33,104 nucleotides of DNA from Planctomycetota bacterium (GTDB lineage Bacteria; Planctomycetota; JAJSAM01; JAJVHW01). Position numbers and translations under genes: made by a program. Where the stretch lies: positions 1 through 33,104 of the forward strand of contig JAJRVY010000110.1 in the NCBI GenBank assembly GCA_024277065.1, given 5' to 3'. Positions within the stretch are counted from its first letter, which is position 1, and the number at the start of each line of letters is the position of its first letter. Under the pieces are notes generated by a model. That model had not been told where the DNA came from. It did no database searches and saw nothing but the letters and a program-made list of their open reading frames with translations. Shown here one piece after another: positions 23,722 through 30,984 of this stretch.

Positions 23722-24114
23722 TCAGGACGGCTCGCTGGGGGGCGCCAGGTTCGCGAGGCGGGTCGAACGACCATCGCGGCCGACGGCGACGTCCTGCAGC
23801 CACGTGGCGTTCGCGAGCGCCGCGCGTGGCAGAGCCGCCGCCGCGGCCTCGGTGACGAGCAGGGCGTCGGCGCGCGTCGGCGCTGCGCGGGTCACGGCGC
23901 GCGCCCAGTCGAACTGCGGCCCCGCCGGCACGCTCGTCCAGCGCCGCCGCGACGTGCAGGACGCGTCGCACCGGGACGCGAGATCGTCGTCGGCGGGGAG
24001 TCGTATCGCGGCTTCGCGTGCGCGCCCGACGGTGAGCACGTCGTGATCACGGTACTCGTGGACGCGTCCTGCGAGGGGCCCGTTCACGAAGCGGAGGCGA
24101 AAGACTCTCTGCAA
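23722..24114 (-). CDS. Truncated FHA protein, possible FHA/cyclase-tail chimera
   Basis: A 130-residue protein. TTG 24114 is chosen for the strong GGAGGGGGGG site before it; an ATG-led extension at 24201 would cross a 26-bp palindrome. Residues 1-48 are the first half of an FHA phosphothreonine-binding domain (RLRFVNGPLAGRVHEY, VLTVGRAREAAIRLPADDDLASR). The second half of FHA (usually GSxNGT) is missing. Residues about 72-122 (DALLVTEAAAAALPR, LQDVAVGRDGRSTRLANL) resemble the last strands of class III adenylate cyclases. Codon use stays gene-like to the end. It may be a decayed FHA-cyclase protein with an internal deletion. Convergent with the RING gene. Confidence 0.6.
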   Translation of the reverse strand: MQRVFRLRFVNGPLAGRVHEYRDHDVLTVGRAREAAIRLPADDDLASRCDASCTSRRRWTSVPAGPQFDWARAVTRAAPTRADALLVTEAAAAALPRAALANATWLQDVAVGRDGRSTRLANLAPPSEPS

Positions 24115-24133
24115 TCCCCCCCTCCTCGCGAGA

Positions 24134-24159
24134 ACGGCGCGTCGCGCGCGACGCGCCGT
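24134..24159. terminator. Perfect 26-bp palindrome downstream of the TPR lipoprotein gene
   Basis: ACGGCGCGTCGCG is followed immediately by its reverse complement. Outside it, AGAAC (24131-24135) and GTTCT (24164-24168) can pair too. It lies 117 bp past the stop of the minus-strand gene 24277-26031 and 19 bp before the start of the FHA gene. It could terminate the former or regulate the latter. No clear T-run. Confidence 0.5.
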
Positions 24160-24276
24160 GGGGGTTCTAGCGCCGACCGGGATCGCGGCGCGTACTGCCA
24201 TTTCGTCCGGCAGCCCGTCAGCACGTGATCCTGTGCGACCTTCGTCACACTTGCGCCGTCGGGCCGGCGCGGGCTC

Positions 24277-26031
24277 TCACTTGCTGCGGCCGAGCTTGTG
24301 GCGAGCCTGGTTGGCGTACGCGGCGGCGCGCTGGGACGGATAGGGGCGGCCGTCCACCTCGGCGCGGTCGTCGGCGCGCAGCGCCGCGCACGCGAGCACC
24401 TTCTCGAACTGCCCGCTCTCGTAGTAGTACTTGCAGAGGTTCTCGAGGGCGTCCCAGTAGCCGCGGATCGGTTCCTGGCCCTCCTCCTCGACGAGTCGCC
24501 GCACCTTCAGGAACATCGGCAGGCAGAGCTCCTTGCGGTCGCGCAGATGGAACAGGTAGATGAGCGCCGTGTCGTTGATGTAGTCCTGATCGCTCGGCTC
24601 GGCGGCCACGGCCCTCTCGTAGTAGCGCAGGCTCTTCTCGTAGTCCTTGCCGACATCGCGGTACCAGAGGCCGGCGTTGTTGCCGTAGCGGCCGACGGAG
24701 GGGTTGGCGGCGCAGAGGGCGTCGTAGGCGCGGTCGCGCGTGGCGATGTCGATCTCGCGGGACTGCGCGCCGAGGTGCAGCAGCGCGTCGAGGGCGTCCG
24801 AAGCCGCGCCGAGCGCGTCCGGCTCTCCGGCCTCGAGGGCCGCGACGTAGGTGAGCGCCGCGTCGTTCCATCGCCCCATCTCGGCCAGCGTCTCGGCGCG
24901 ATTGACGATGACCGCCGTGTTCGTCGGCGCGATGCGCTGTGCCTCGGTCAGGACGTCGAGAGCCTTCTCGGGGGCCGTGGCGCGCAGCAGGTACGCCTTC
25001 CAGACGCGGGCCCAGACCGCGTCCTCGCGATCCTCGATGACCTCGTTCAGCGCGGCGAGGCGCAGTTCCGGTTCGTTCGGGTAGAGGCCGACGATGAGTC
25101 GCAGTGGGTCGTCCGCGTCCGGCAGCAGGCGCGCCGCCATGCGATAGCCCGCGTGGAGCTCGTCGCGCGTGTACGCCGCTCCGCCCTCGGCGGTCAACCA
25201 CTGCTTGGCGATCGTCGCGTTCAGACGGCTCGTGCCGTCCGCGGCGTCGAGCGTCGCGGCCTTCGTGAAATGCGTGTCGGCGAGAGCCCAGTCGCGCGCC
25301 TTCTGCGCCATGTCCCCGAGTTCGCGATGCGCGGCGGCATCGCCCGGGAATCGCGCCACGTGGTTGACGAGGAGCTCACGGGCGGCGTCCGCGTTCTCTT
25401 CGTAGCGCAGGATCTTGGCCAGGAGGACCGCCGCGCCCGGCAGGTCGGGCGTGAGAGTCGCCGCCTGATCGGCGCGGATGTGCGCGTCCGCGATGTTGCT
25501 CTTGATGAGGAAGCCGTCGGCCTGCGACCGGAAGGCACTCTCCGCCATGGTGAAGAAGCACCACGCCGTCTCGAGTCGCAGCATCGCGCTCGCACCGAGC
25601 TCGGCCTCCGCGTCGCGCAGGATGCGGGCCGCCTCCGCCGCGCGACCGTCGCGCCGCAGCGTGCGTGCGCGCTCCAGCGCCGCCGCCGCCGCCGCCGAAA
25701 TCGTCGGCGCGGTGGGCACCGCGTCTTCGCGGGCGGCGGTCTCGCCCGGCGGCTCCGGCAGCCGTGCCGGGGGCGTCGCGTCGCCCGGTGGCGGCGGTTC
25801 GTCGCGTGGTGCCGCCGCCGCAGGCGCAGCGCCAGAGGCGGTGGGGGCGGTCGCAGGCTCCTCGCTGTCGCCCGCCGCGGGCGCGGTTGCCGGGGCGACC
25901 GTGGGCTCTTCCACCGTGGCCGCCACACGCCGGCCGGGGGCGGCGGTGGGAGCGGCGTCGCCGCCGCACGCCGCAACGAGCACGGTCAGCAGCAAGGCCG
26001 CGGTGGGTCCCGATCCGTCTGTCTTCCGCAT
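24277..26031 (-). CDS. TPR-repeat lipoprotein
   Basis: A 584-residue predicted lipoprotein. ATG 26031 has a GGAGGAG site; an upstream in-frame ATG adds 8 residues. The signal LLLTVLVAAC gives lipidation at C22. A Pro/Ala/Thr-rich linker (about 25-115) leads to about ten TPR-like helical pairs (from about 115 to the end), with recognisable units such as DNA-ALD-type blocks WARVWKAYLLRATAPEKALD, NRAETLAEMGRWNDAALTYV and DYEKSLRYYERAVAAEPSDQ. It is probably a periplasmic or outer-surface scaffold. No enzyme motif. It stands alone on the minus strand between the FHA chimera and a 629-bp regulatory gap. Confidence 0.83.
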   Translation of the reverse strand: MRKTDGSGPTAALLLTVLVAACGGDAAPTAAPGRRVAATVEEPTVAPATAPAAGDSEEPATAPTASGAAPAAAAPRDEPPPPGDATPPARLPEPPGETAAREDAVPTAPTISAAAAAALERARTLRRDGRAAEAARILRDAEAELGASAMLRLETAWCFFTMAESAFRSQADGFLIKSNIADAHIRADQAATLTPDLPGAAVLLAKILRYEENADAARELLVNHVARFPGDAAAHRELGDMAQKARDWALADTHFTKAATLDAADGTSRLNATIAKQWLTAEGGAAYTRDELHAGYRMAARLLPDADDPLRLIVGLYPNEPELRLAALNEVIEDREDAVWARVWKAYLLRATAPEKALDVLTEAQRIAPTNTAVIVNRAETLAEMGRWNDAALTYVAALEAGEPDALGAASDALDALLHLGAQSREIDIATRDRAYDALCAANPSVGRYGNNAGLWYRDVGKDYEKSLRYYERAVAAEPSDQDYINDTALIYLFHLRDRKELCLPMFLKVRRLVEEEGQEPIRGYWDALENLCKYYYESGQFEKVLACAALRADDRAEVDGRPYPSQRAAAYANQARHKLGRSK

Positions 26032-26070
26032 CCAGCTCCTCCGGCCGCGGTACACGTTCCCACCCTGCCG

Positions 26071-26106
26071 ATCTACACGGCAATCTACACGGCAATCTAC
26101 ACGGCC
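26071..26106. repeat. Three tandem copies of a 12-bp unit
   Basis: ATCTACACGGCA repeats three times (last base differs in the third copy). It lies 40 bp upstream of the minus-strand lipoprotein start, inside its probable promoter region, so it could be an operator array or a slippage-prone tract. Confidence 0.75.
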
Positions 26107-26280
26107 TGCACGCTGTGCGGAGCGCCTTCGCCCCGGAGCGCGCCGTCGTGCACCCCTCGCCGCCGATGCGACGAGCTGTCATCGGGCGGCGACACCCACG
26201 TGGAGCGATTCGCATCACCCGGCCGCCGATTCGTCACGCCGGCAGCCCCGCGCAGGCTCGCTGAACGTTCGCTCATTCAT

Positions 26281-26295
26281 TGGCACGCCCTGTGC
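26281..26295 (+). promoter_or_regulatory. Candidate sigma54 (-24/-12) promoter
   Basis: TGGCACGCCCTGTGC matches the RpoN consensus TGGCACGN4TTGC at 10 of 11 defined bases, including the invariant GG and GC at the correct spacing. It would drive the plus-strand pseudokinase at 26661 through a leader of about 350 nt. No enhancer-binding site was identified. Confidence 0.4.
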
Positions 26296-26397
26296 GCACG
26301 AGAGACAACCGCGTCCGGGGGTTGCGACCTCTTCGCGTAAAGCCGACCACTTCCCTCCCTTCCAATCCCTACCCCTCGGCTTCCTTCCGGATGCGGC

Positions 26398-26432
26398 AGC
26401 GGCGCCCGCGCCTCGACGGCACGGGCGCCGCT
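26398..26432. other. Perfect 11-bp hairpin in the leader region
   Basis: AGCGGCGCCCG (26398-26408) and CGGGCGCCGCT (26422-26432) flank a 13-nt loop. There is no T-run. If the promoter at 26281 is real, this hairpin lies in the 5' leader of the pseudokinase mRNA. Confidence 0.5.
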
Positions 26433-26522
26433 CTGCGTTGCGGCCGACGATCGGCATGGCGACCGGCGGCGGCCAAGGGCCGTCCGCCGCAGCGGCTCGT
26501 TTGGCCGGAACCTCGATGTGCG

Positions 26523-26550
26523 CTGAGAGCGTGACGTGCAGGAACCCTGA
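26523..26550 (+). repeat. Possible lone terminus of the 281-bp element
   Basis: CTGAGAGCGTGACGTGCAGG followed by AACCC matches the element terminus CTGAGAGCGTGA-GCAGG with AATCCC, apart from a 3-bp insertion and one change. The interior that follows does not align convincingly, so this is either a remnant or a chance match. Confidence 0.35.
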
Positions 26551-26660
26551 TCCGCTCGGCGCGCATTCCTTCGAGATGGGACTCGATGGCTTTCTGCATG
26601 ACCTTCACCTGCGCACCCGGTTCGGCCGATGTCCCAGCAGACTGACCGGGAGAGCGGTTC

Positions 26661-28688
26661 GTGGATTCGCAGGTCGATACATCCCGACAAGAGGGCCAAC
26701 CAGAGGGCCGCCGAGAGAGCGACGCGGTCGCTGCGGCCGGCGCGGCTGCAGCGGCGGGGCCGCTGGCCCAGCGCGTGTCGGAGCTCGAGACCGTGCTGGC
26801 CGTCGAGCGGGCCGAGGCCGCGCGGCGGCTGCGCGAGATGGACGCCCTGATGCGGCAGACGCGCTCGGCCCTGCACGAACTGCAGAGCGACTATCGCCGC
26901 ACCGTCTCCGAGCGCGACGAATTGCGCGAGAACCTCGAGGTTCGCGACGGCGACGTGGCCCAACTCGAGAAGCGCGTGCGGGACCTGCGAGCCAAGGCCG
27001 AGCGCGCCGTGACCGTGCGCGAGGGCGCTACGGCCGACGTCGTGGCGGCGGCCATCGCCCGTGCACAGCGGGCGGAGGTCGAACTCGCTCGTGCCCGTCA
27101 CACGATCGTCGCGCTCCATGAACGCGTGCGGCAGATCGAGGAGGCGGGGCCGGCGGGCCTGGGAGATGCGGCCGACGAGCGCATCGCCATGCTGGAACGT
27201 CGCTTGGCGCAGCGCGACCTCGAGCTGATCCGCGCCGCCGAGGCCCTCACCGACTACGAGGAACGTCTGGCACGCGGCGCGGCGCAGGCCATGGCGGACT
27301 CGCCGGCGCCGGCGACCGCGGACAGCGCGTCCGAGAGCGACGATGCCGTCGTCGCGCCCGGCAGCAACAGCAGCACCTACATCCCCGTGGATGCCGACGT
27401 CCTCGAGTCGCGCAGCGGCCCGGGCGAGGACGCGAGCGGCACGTACCTCCCCGTCGTCGCCGACAGCGATGACGGCGACGGCGATGCGCTCTCGGCGCCG
27501 CGAACGGCGTCCGGCGAGCCGGCGCACGCTCTGCCGGAATCCGCTCCGCCGTGCGCGTTGCGGATGGGGCGGCCCGTCGTGCTGTCGCGCGTGCCCTCGC
27601 CGCGCAGGCGGCCCCCGCTCGACCTGCCGGTGCTCGACGGTGTCACCGCCCTGCGCGAGGTCGCCCGGGACGGGGACGGCGTGCTGCTCCATGCGCGCGA
27701 CGCCGCGACGGCTCGCGCGGTCGTCGTGCGCGTGCTCCCGAGCGGTACCGTGCGACCGTCCGGGGCGTGCGTCGATCGGCTCCTTGCGGTGCGCCATCAC
27801 AACGTCGCCGCGGCCCTGCGTTGCGACCTCGGACAGAGCGGCCCCTACGTCGTGAGCGAACGTCCCGCCGGCGAGCGCGCCGACGCCTGGATACGGCGCG
27901 TGGGCCGCGTGTCCGAACGCATCGCGCTCGCTGTCGTCCTGCAGGTGGCGCGGGGGTTGCGCGCGGGGGACCAGCACGGTGTGCACCACGGTGACCTGTC
28001 GCCCACCTGCCTCTGGATGGACGCGGCCGGCGTGGTGCGTGTCAGCGGGCTCGGGCTCAGGGCGTTGCTCCCGCACCGCGATCTCCGTGCGCCTGCGGCG
28101 TTCGTGTCGCGTGAGCGCCTGCGGGGGGACGTGCCCGACGCCCGCTCGGACATGTTCGCACTCGGTGTGTGCCTGCGTTTCCTGCTCGGAGGCCCCACCG
28201 CTGCGAGTGACGCCGGGCGCCTGCACGACGTCTGCCCCGCCGTCAGCCCGCGCGTGTCGGCACTCGCCGCCACGCTGGCCGCCACCGATGCCGGTGCGCG
28301 GCCGGAGTCGTGGGACGAGGCGATCCGGCTGGTCACTGACTGCTTGCAGCAGGCGGAAGAGGACATCGAGGACGCGCGCGACCCGCCGCTCGGCATCGTC
28401 GCGACCATGGCCCAACGGCCGCACCTCGCCTTGGGCGCGCTCGCACTCATCGCGGTCCTCGTGACGGCATGGGTGTACCTGATGCCGGGGGACGAGAGTG
28501 CCGTGCGCAAGGCGTTCGTCGATGCCGTCGATCGCGCCCAGACCCTCGAAGGCGAGGGCAACATCGAGGGCGCGCGCCGCATCTACCTCGAGTTCGTCGA
28601 GGACACCGGCGACCCCGACATCGAACTCGACGCCGCGCGCCGGCTCGACGCCCTTCGCGACGGGGCGCGCGGCGTCAGCGAGCGCTGA
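26661..28688 (+). CDS. Coiled-coil transmembrane pseudokinase
   Basis: A 675-residue protein starting at GTG 26661 (site GGGAGAG). Residues about 35-210 are coiled coil. A linker holds two similar motifs, STYIPVDAD (238-246) and GTYLPVVAD (260-268). A protein-kinase-like domain follows (about 325-565), and a single membrane helix (590-607) with a helical, TPR-like tail outside. Kinase landmarks are degraded: the Lys of VAIK is Arg (VVVRVL, R357), HRDLKPxN is HHGDLSPTC (D445 kept, Lys to Ser, Asn to Cys), and DFG is GLG (Asp to Gly at 463). With Lys, Asn and DFG-Asp all lost, ATP-dependent catalysis is unlikely. Its TGA lies in the terminal repeat of the 281-bp element. Probable scaffold or decoy in the local phospho-signalling set. 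Confidence 0.82.
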   Translation: MDSQVDTSRQEGQPEGRRESDAVAAAGAAAAAGPLAQRVSELETVLAVERAEAARRLREMDALMRQTRSALHELQSDYRRTVSERDELRENLEVRDGDVAQLEKRVRDLRAKAERAVTVREGATADVVAAAIARAQRAEVELARARHTIVALHERVRQIEEAGPAGLGDAADERIAMLERRLAQRDLELIRAAEALTDYEERLARGAAQAMADSPAPATADSASESDDAVVAPGSNSSTYIPVDADVLESRSGPGEDASGTYLPVVADSDDGDGDALSAPRTASGEPAHALPESAPPCALRMGRPVVLSRVPSPRRRPPLDLPVLDGVTALREVARDGDGVLLHARDAATARAVVVRVLPSGTVRPSGACVDRLLAVRHHNVAAALRCDLGQSGPYVVSERPAGERADAWIRRVGRVSERIALAVVLQVARGLRAGDQHGVHHGDLSPTCLWMDAAGVVRVSGLGLRALLPHRDLRAPAAFVSRERLRGDVPDARSDMFALGVCLRFLLGGPTAASDAGRLHDVCPAVSPRVSALAATLAATDAGARPESWDEAIRLVTDCLQQAEEDIEDARDPPLGIVATMAQRPHLALGALALIAVLVTAWVYLMPGDESAVRKAFVDAVDRAQTLEGEGNIEGARRIYLEFVEDTGDPDIELDAARRLDALRDGARGVSER

Positions 28689-28965
28689 GAAGGTGAGCAG
28701 GGATCCCGGGCGCGCGCCGATTGCGTCCGGCGGGTTCGCTGCAAGGCGGCGCGACGAACCCGACTCAATGGAGCGAGTCATGGAGGAGGGCCGACGCCGC
28801 AGCGGGACCACCGGGCGTAACAGCTTGCTGGCGCGTGGTTTGCGCTCGTTTCTCGGAGACGGTTGAGCGGCGTGTGGCCCCCGTTGCCGCGAGACCCTCG
28901 TCCTGCGACACACACGCGCAAACCGCGTGCTCGGCGCCGCGTGGGATTCCTGCTCACGCTCTGAG
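28685..28965 (+). repeat. 281-bp element with terminal inverted repeats, copy 2
   Basis: The inverted partner of 14038-14318. Ends are CTGAGAAGGTGAGCAGGGAT (left) and the inverted AGAGCGTGAGCAGGAATCCC (right), with four mismatches over 23 bp. It contains an 8-bp hairpin CGGGTTCG/CGAACCCG (28731-28738 with 28755-28762) and a following GACTC/GAGTC hairpin (28762-28779), both identical in copy 1. It fills the gap between the convergent pseudokinase and HAD genes and supplies both of their stop codons (28686-28688 and 28954-28956). Confidence 0.85.
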
Positions 28966-29667
28966 GATCAGCCGCGGCACGTCGGAGAACGCGGTCGCGA
29001 CGAGCGTCTCGGGTCCCGATCGCGCCGGTGGCGCGAGTTCGCGGTGCCAGGGCGCCGGGTGCGGTACGTGGACCGTGCGCATTCCTGCGAGCCGCGCCGG
29101 GTTGATGTCGCTCCGCGGGCTGTTGCCGACCATCCAGCAGCGTGCCGGCGTCGCGCGCACGTTTGCCGCCGCGGCGAGATAGGTCACGACGTCTTTCTCG
29201 GGCACGACGCGCACGGCCTCGAAGTACGCGGCGAGGCCCGAACGCGCCACCTTGGCCTCCTGCTCGTCCGTCTGACCCTTCGTCAGCACGATCAGACGTG
29301 CGCCTGCCGCGGCGAGACCGGCGAGGCCCTCCTCGACGCCGTCGAGGAGCTCGATGGGATGCTCGCGGATGCGTCGCTCGGACTCGCGCGCGAAGGCGTC
29401 GAAGGCCCGGACGTCGTGCGCTTCGGGGGACGGGACCACGCGAGTGAACGCCGTGCGCAGCGCGTGCACGAAGGGCCGGGCGCCGTAGCCGTGCAGCGGG
29501 ATGTGGCGGTCCTCTTCCTCATGCAGGGCGCGCAGCGCCGTCTCGCGGTCGGCGCCGAGCGCGGCGACGAAGCGCGTCCACGCGTCGATGACGCGCGAGA
29601 ACCAGAGGTTGTTCTCCCAGAGCGTGTCGTCCGCGTCGATGAACACCACGCCGTTCTCGCTCGTCAT
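28954..29667 (-). CDS. HAD-superfamily hydrolase
   Basis: A 237-residue haloacid-dehalogenase-type phosphatase. Motif I is FIDADDTLWE with nucleophile D11 and acid/base D13, motif II VLTKG (T129), motif III K158 (VVPEKDV), motif IV GNSPRSDI (181-188). A helical cap lies between motifs I and II (about 20-105). The opening DADDTLWENN and GNSPRSD resemble the group of small-molecule phosphatases near YjjG; substrate unknown. ATG 29667 has a GGGAGG site. The last codons read into the terminal repeat of the 281-bp element, so the C-terminal residues RA are probably element-derived. Confidence 0.85.
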   Translation of the reverse strand: MTSENGVVFIDADDTLWENNLWFSRVIDAWTRFVAALGADRETALRALHEEEDRHIPLHGYGARPFVHALRTAFTRVVPSPEAHDVRAFDAFARESERRIREHPIELLDGVEEGLAGLAAAGARLIVLTKGQTDEQEAKVARSGLAAYFEAVRVVPEKDVVTYLAAAANVRATPARCWMVGNSPRSDINPARLAGMRTVHVPHPAPWHRELAPPARSGPETLVATAFSDVPRLILRA

Positions 29668-29695
29668 CTGCGTACCTCCCGCGGCAGAGGGCAGA

Positions 29696-30952
29696 ATGTA
29701 TCCTGCGGCGATGGCTTTCGCGTCACGCTCGCTCCTGGTCGTCTTCCTGATCGCGCTCGCGGTGCGACTGGCGGCGACCGCGTGGTTCGGGATCGACGCG
29801 CCGCCGCGTGGCGACGAGCGTGGCTACGTGCTGCTTGCGGAGTCGCTCGCCGCCGGGGACGGCTTCCGGCTGCCCGTGCCGCGCGCGGTGCTGGACGCCG
29901 CGGGCGTCGCCGGGCACCCCGGCGTGCGGGCCTTCCGCGGCCCGCTCTTGCCGCTCGTTCTCGCGCCTGTGGCGGCCGTCGGCGGCGGCATCGGCGCCAT
30001 GCGCCTGCTGCTGGCCGTGCTGGGGGCGTGCGGCGCCCCTCTGCTGTTCGTCGCCGCGCGGCAACTGCTGGAGGGCCGCGCGGCGCTTGCCGTCGCCCTG
30101 GCGTACGCGCTGTGGCCGCCGCACGTGTTCGTTTCGGCGCACATGCTCTCCGAGCCGCTGTCGATGGCGTTGCTCGTGGCCGCCTCGGCTCTGGCGTCGC
30201 GGGCACGACTGCGGGACGGGGGGCGCGTCGCGCTCGCCGCGGGTCTCATGGCCGGGCTCGCGGTGCTCGCCCGTCCGGCCGCCCTCCTGCCCGCGCTCTT
30301 CCTCGTCCCGGTGGCCGGGGACCGTCGCCGCGCGGCGCTCCTGGCCGTCGGACTCCTGGCGTTCCTGGCGCCGTGGGCCCTGCGCAATCAGGTCGTGCTC
30401 GGGCGGCCGCTGCTCACGACCAACTCGGGCGTGACGCTCGCGGGCGGCAACGGCGGCGCCGCCGCGGCCGCGGCCGTCCCGGGCAAGTGGCTGCCGCCGG
30501 ACGAGGCGTACGCGGGGGCCGCGGATGCTCCGGACCTCGGCATGTGGGGCTGGTCGCGGCTCGGCGAGCAAGCCAGTGACCGCCGCTTCACGGCCGACGC
30601 CGTGTCGTGGGCGCGTGAGAACCCGCGGGATGCTGCCGTCCTCGTGGGATGGAAGCTGGTGCGCCTGTTCGATCCCGATCCGCGCAGTCGCAAGCCGGAT
30701 GCGCGGCTGAAGGCGTGGCTCGGATGGCTCACGCTCACGCCCGTGCTCCTGCTCGCTCTCGCCGGCGCGGCGCACTCGCGGACGCGGTCCGCGGGTTGGT
30801 ATCCGTGGTGGGCGCTGCTGGTCGGGACGGTGGCGACCGCGGCCCTCTTCTACGGCGACACGCGCATGCGTGCCGCGGCGGATCCGACACTGCTCCTGCT
30901 CGCCGTGGCGGGCGCGGGGCGCCTGCTCCCGGCGCGCGACCCGGGTTCCTGA
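29696..30952 (+). CDS. ArnT/PMT-like membrane glycosyltransferase
   Basis: A 418-residue polytopic protein with roughly nine hydrophobic helices. The short loop after the first helix contains PPRGDERGYVLLAESLAAGDGF, matching the acidic DE-x-Y region that begins the catalytic loop of GT-C polyprenol-phosphate-sugar transferases (GT39/GT83). Such enzymes add sugars to lipids or proteins on the outer face of the inner membrane. ATG 29696 is favoured by AGAGGG just upstream; ATG 29711 is the alternative. It starts 28 bp from the divergent HAD gene. Confidence 0.78.
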   Translation: MYPAAMAFASRSLLVVFLIALAVRLAATAWFGIDAPPRGDERGYVLLAESLAAGDGFRLPVPRAVLDAAGVAGHPGVRAFRGPLLPLVLAPVAAVGGGIGAMRLLLAVLGACGAPLLFVAARQLLEGRAALAVALAYALWPPHVFVSAHMLSEPLSMALLVAASALASRARLRDGGRVALAAGLMAGLAVLARPAALLPALFLVPVAGDRRRAALLAVGLLAFLAPWALRNQVVLGRPLLTTNSGVTLAGGNGGAAAAAAVPGKWLPPDEAYAGAADAPDLGMWGWSRLGEQASDRRFTADAVSWARENPRDAAVLVGWKLVRLFDPDPRSRKPDARLKAWLGWLTLTPVLLLALAGAAHSRTRSAGWYPWWALLVGTVATAALFYGDTRMRAAADPTLLLLAVAGAGRLLPARDPGS

Positions 30953-30984
30953 CCGGCACCTCGTCGATCTGGTTGAATGGACAC

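Larger units (their letters stand above)
26032..26660. other. Long intergenic region between divergent lipoprotein and pseudokinase genes
   Basis: No convincing gene lies here. It contains a 12-bp triplicate (26071-26106), a -24/-12-type promoter candidate (26281-26295), a perfect 11-bp hairpin (26398-26432) and a terminus-like match to the 281-bp element (26523-26550). At 629 bp it is the longest gene-free stretch in the window. Open frames through it have no coding-like third-position bias. Confidence 0.6.

Noticed and set aside
26277..28913. 878-residue minus-strand open frame
   Set aside because: It runs antisense through the pseudokinase and the repeat element, with shadow composition.
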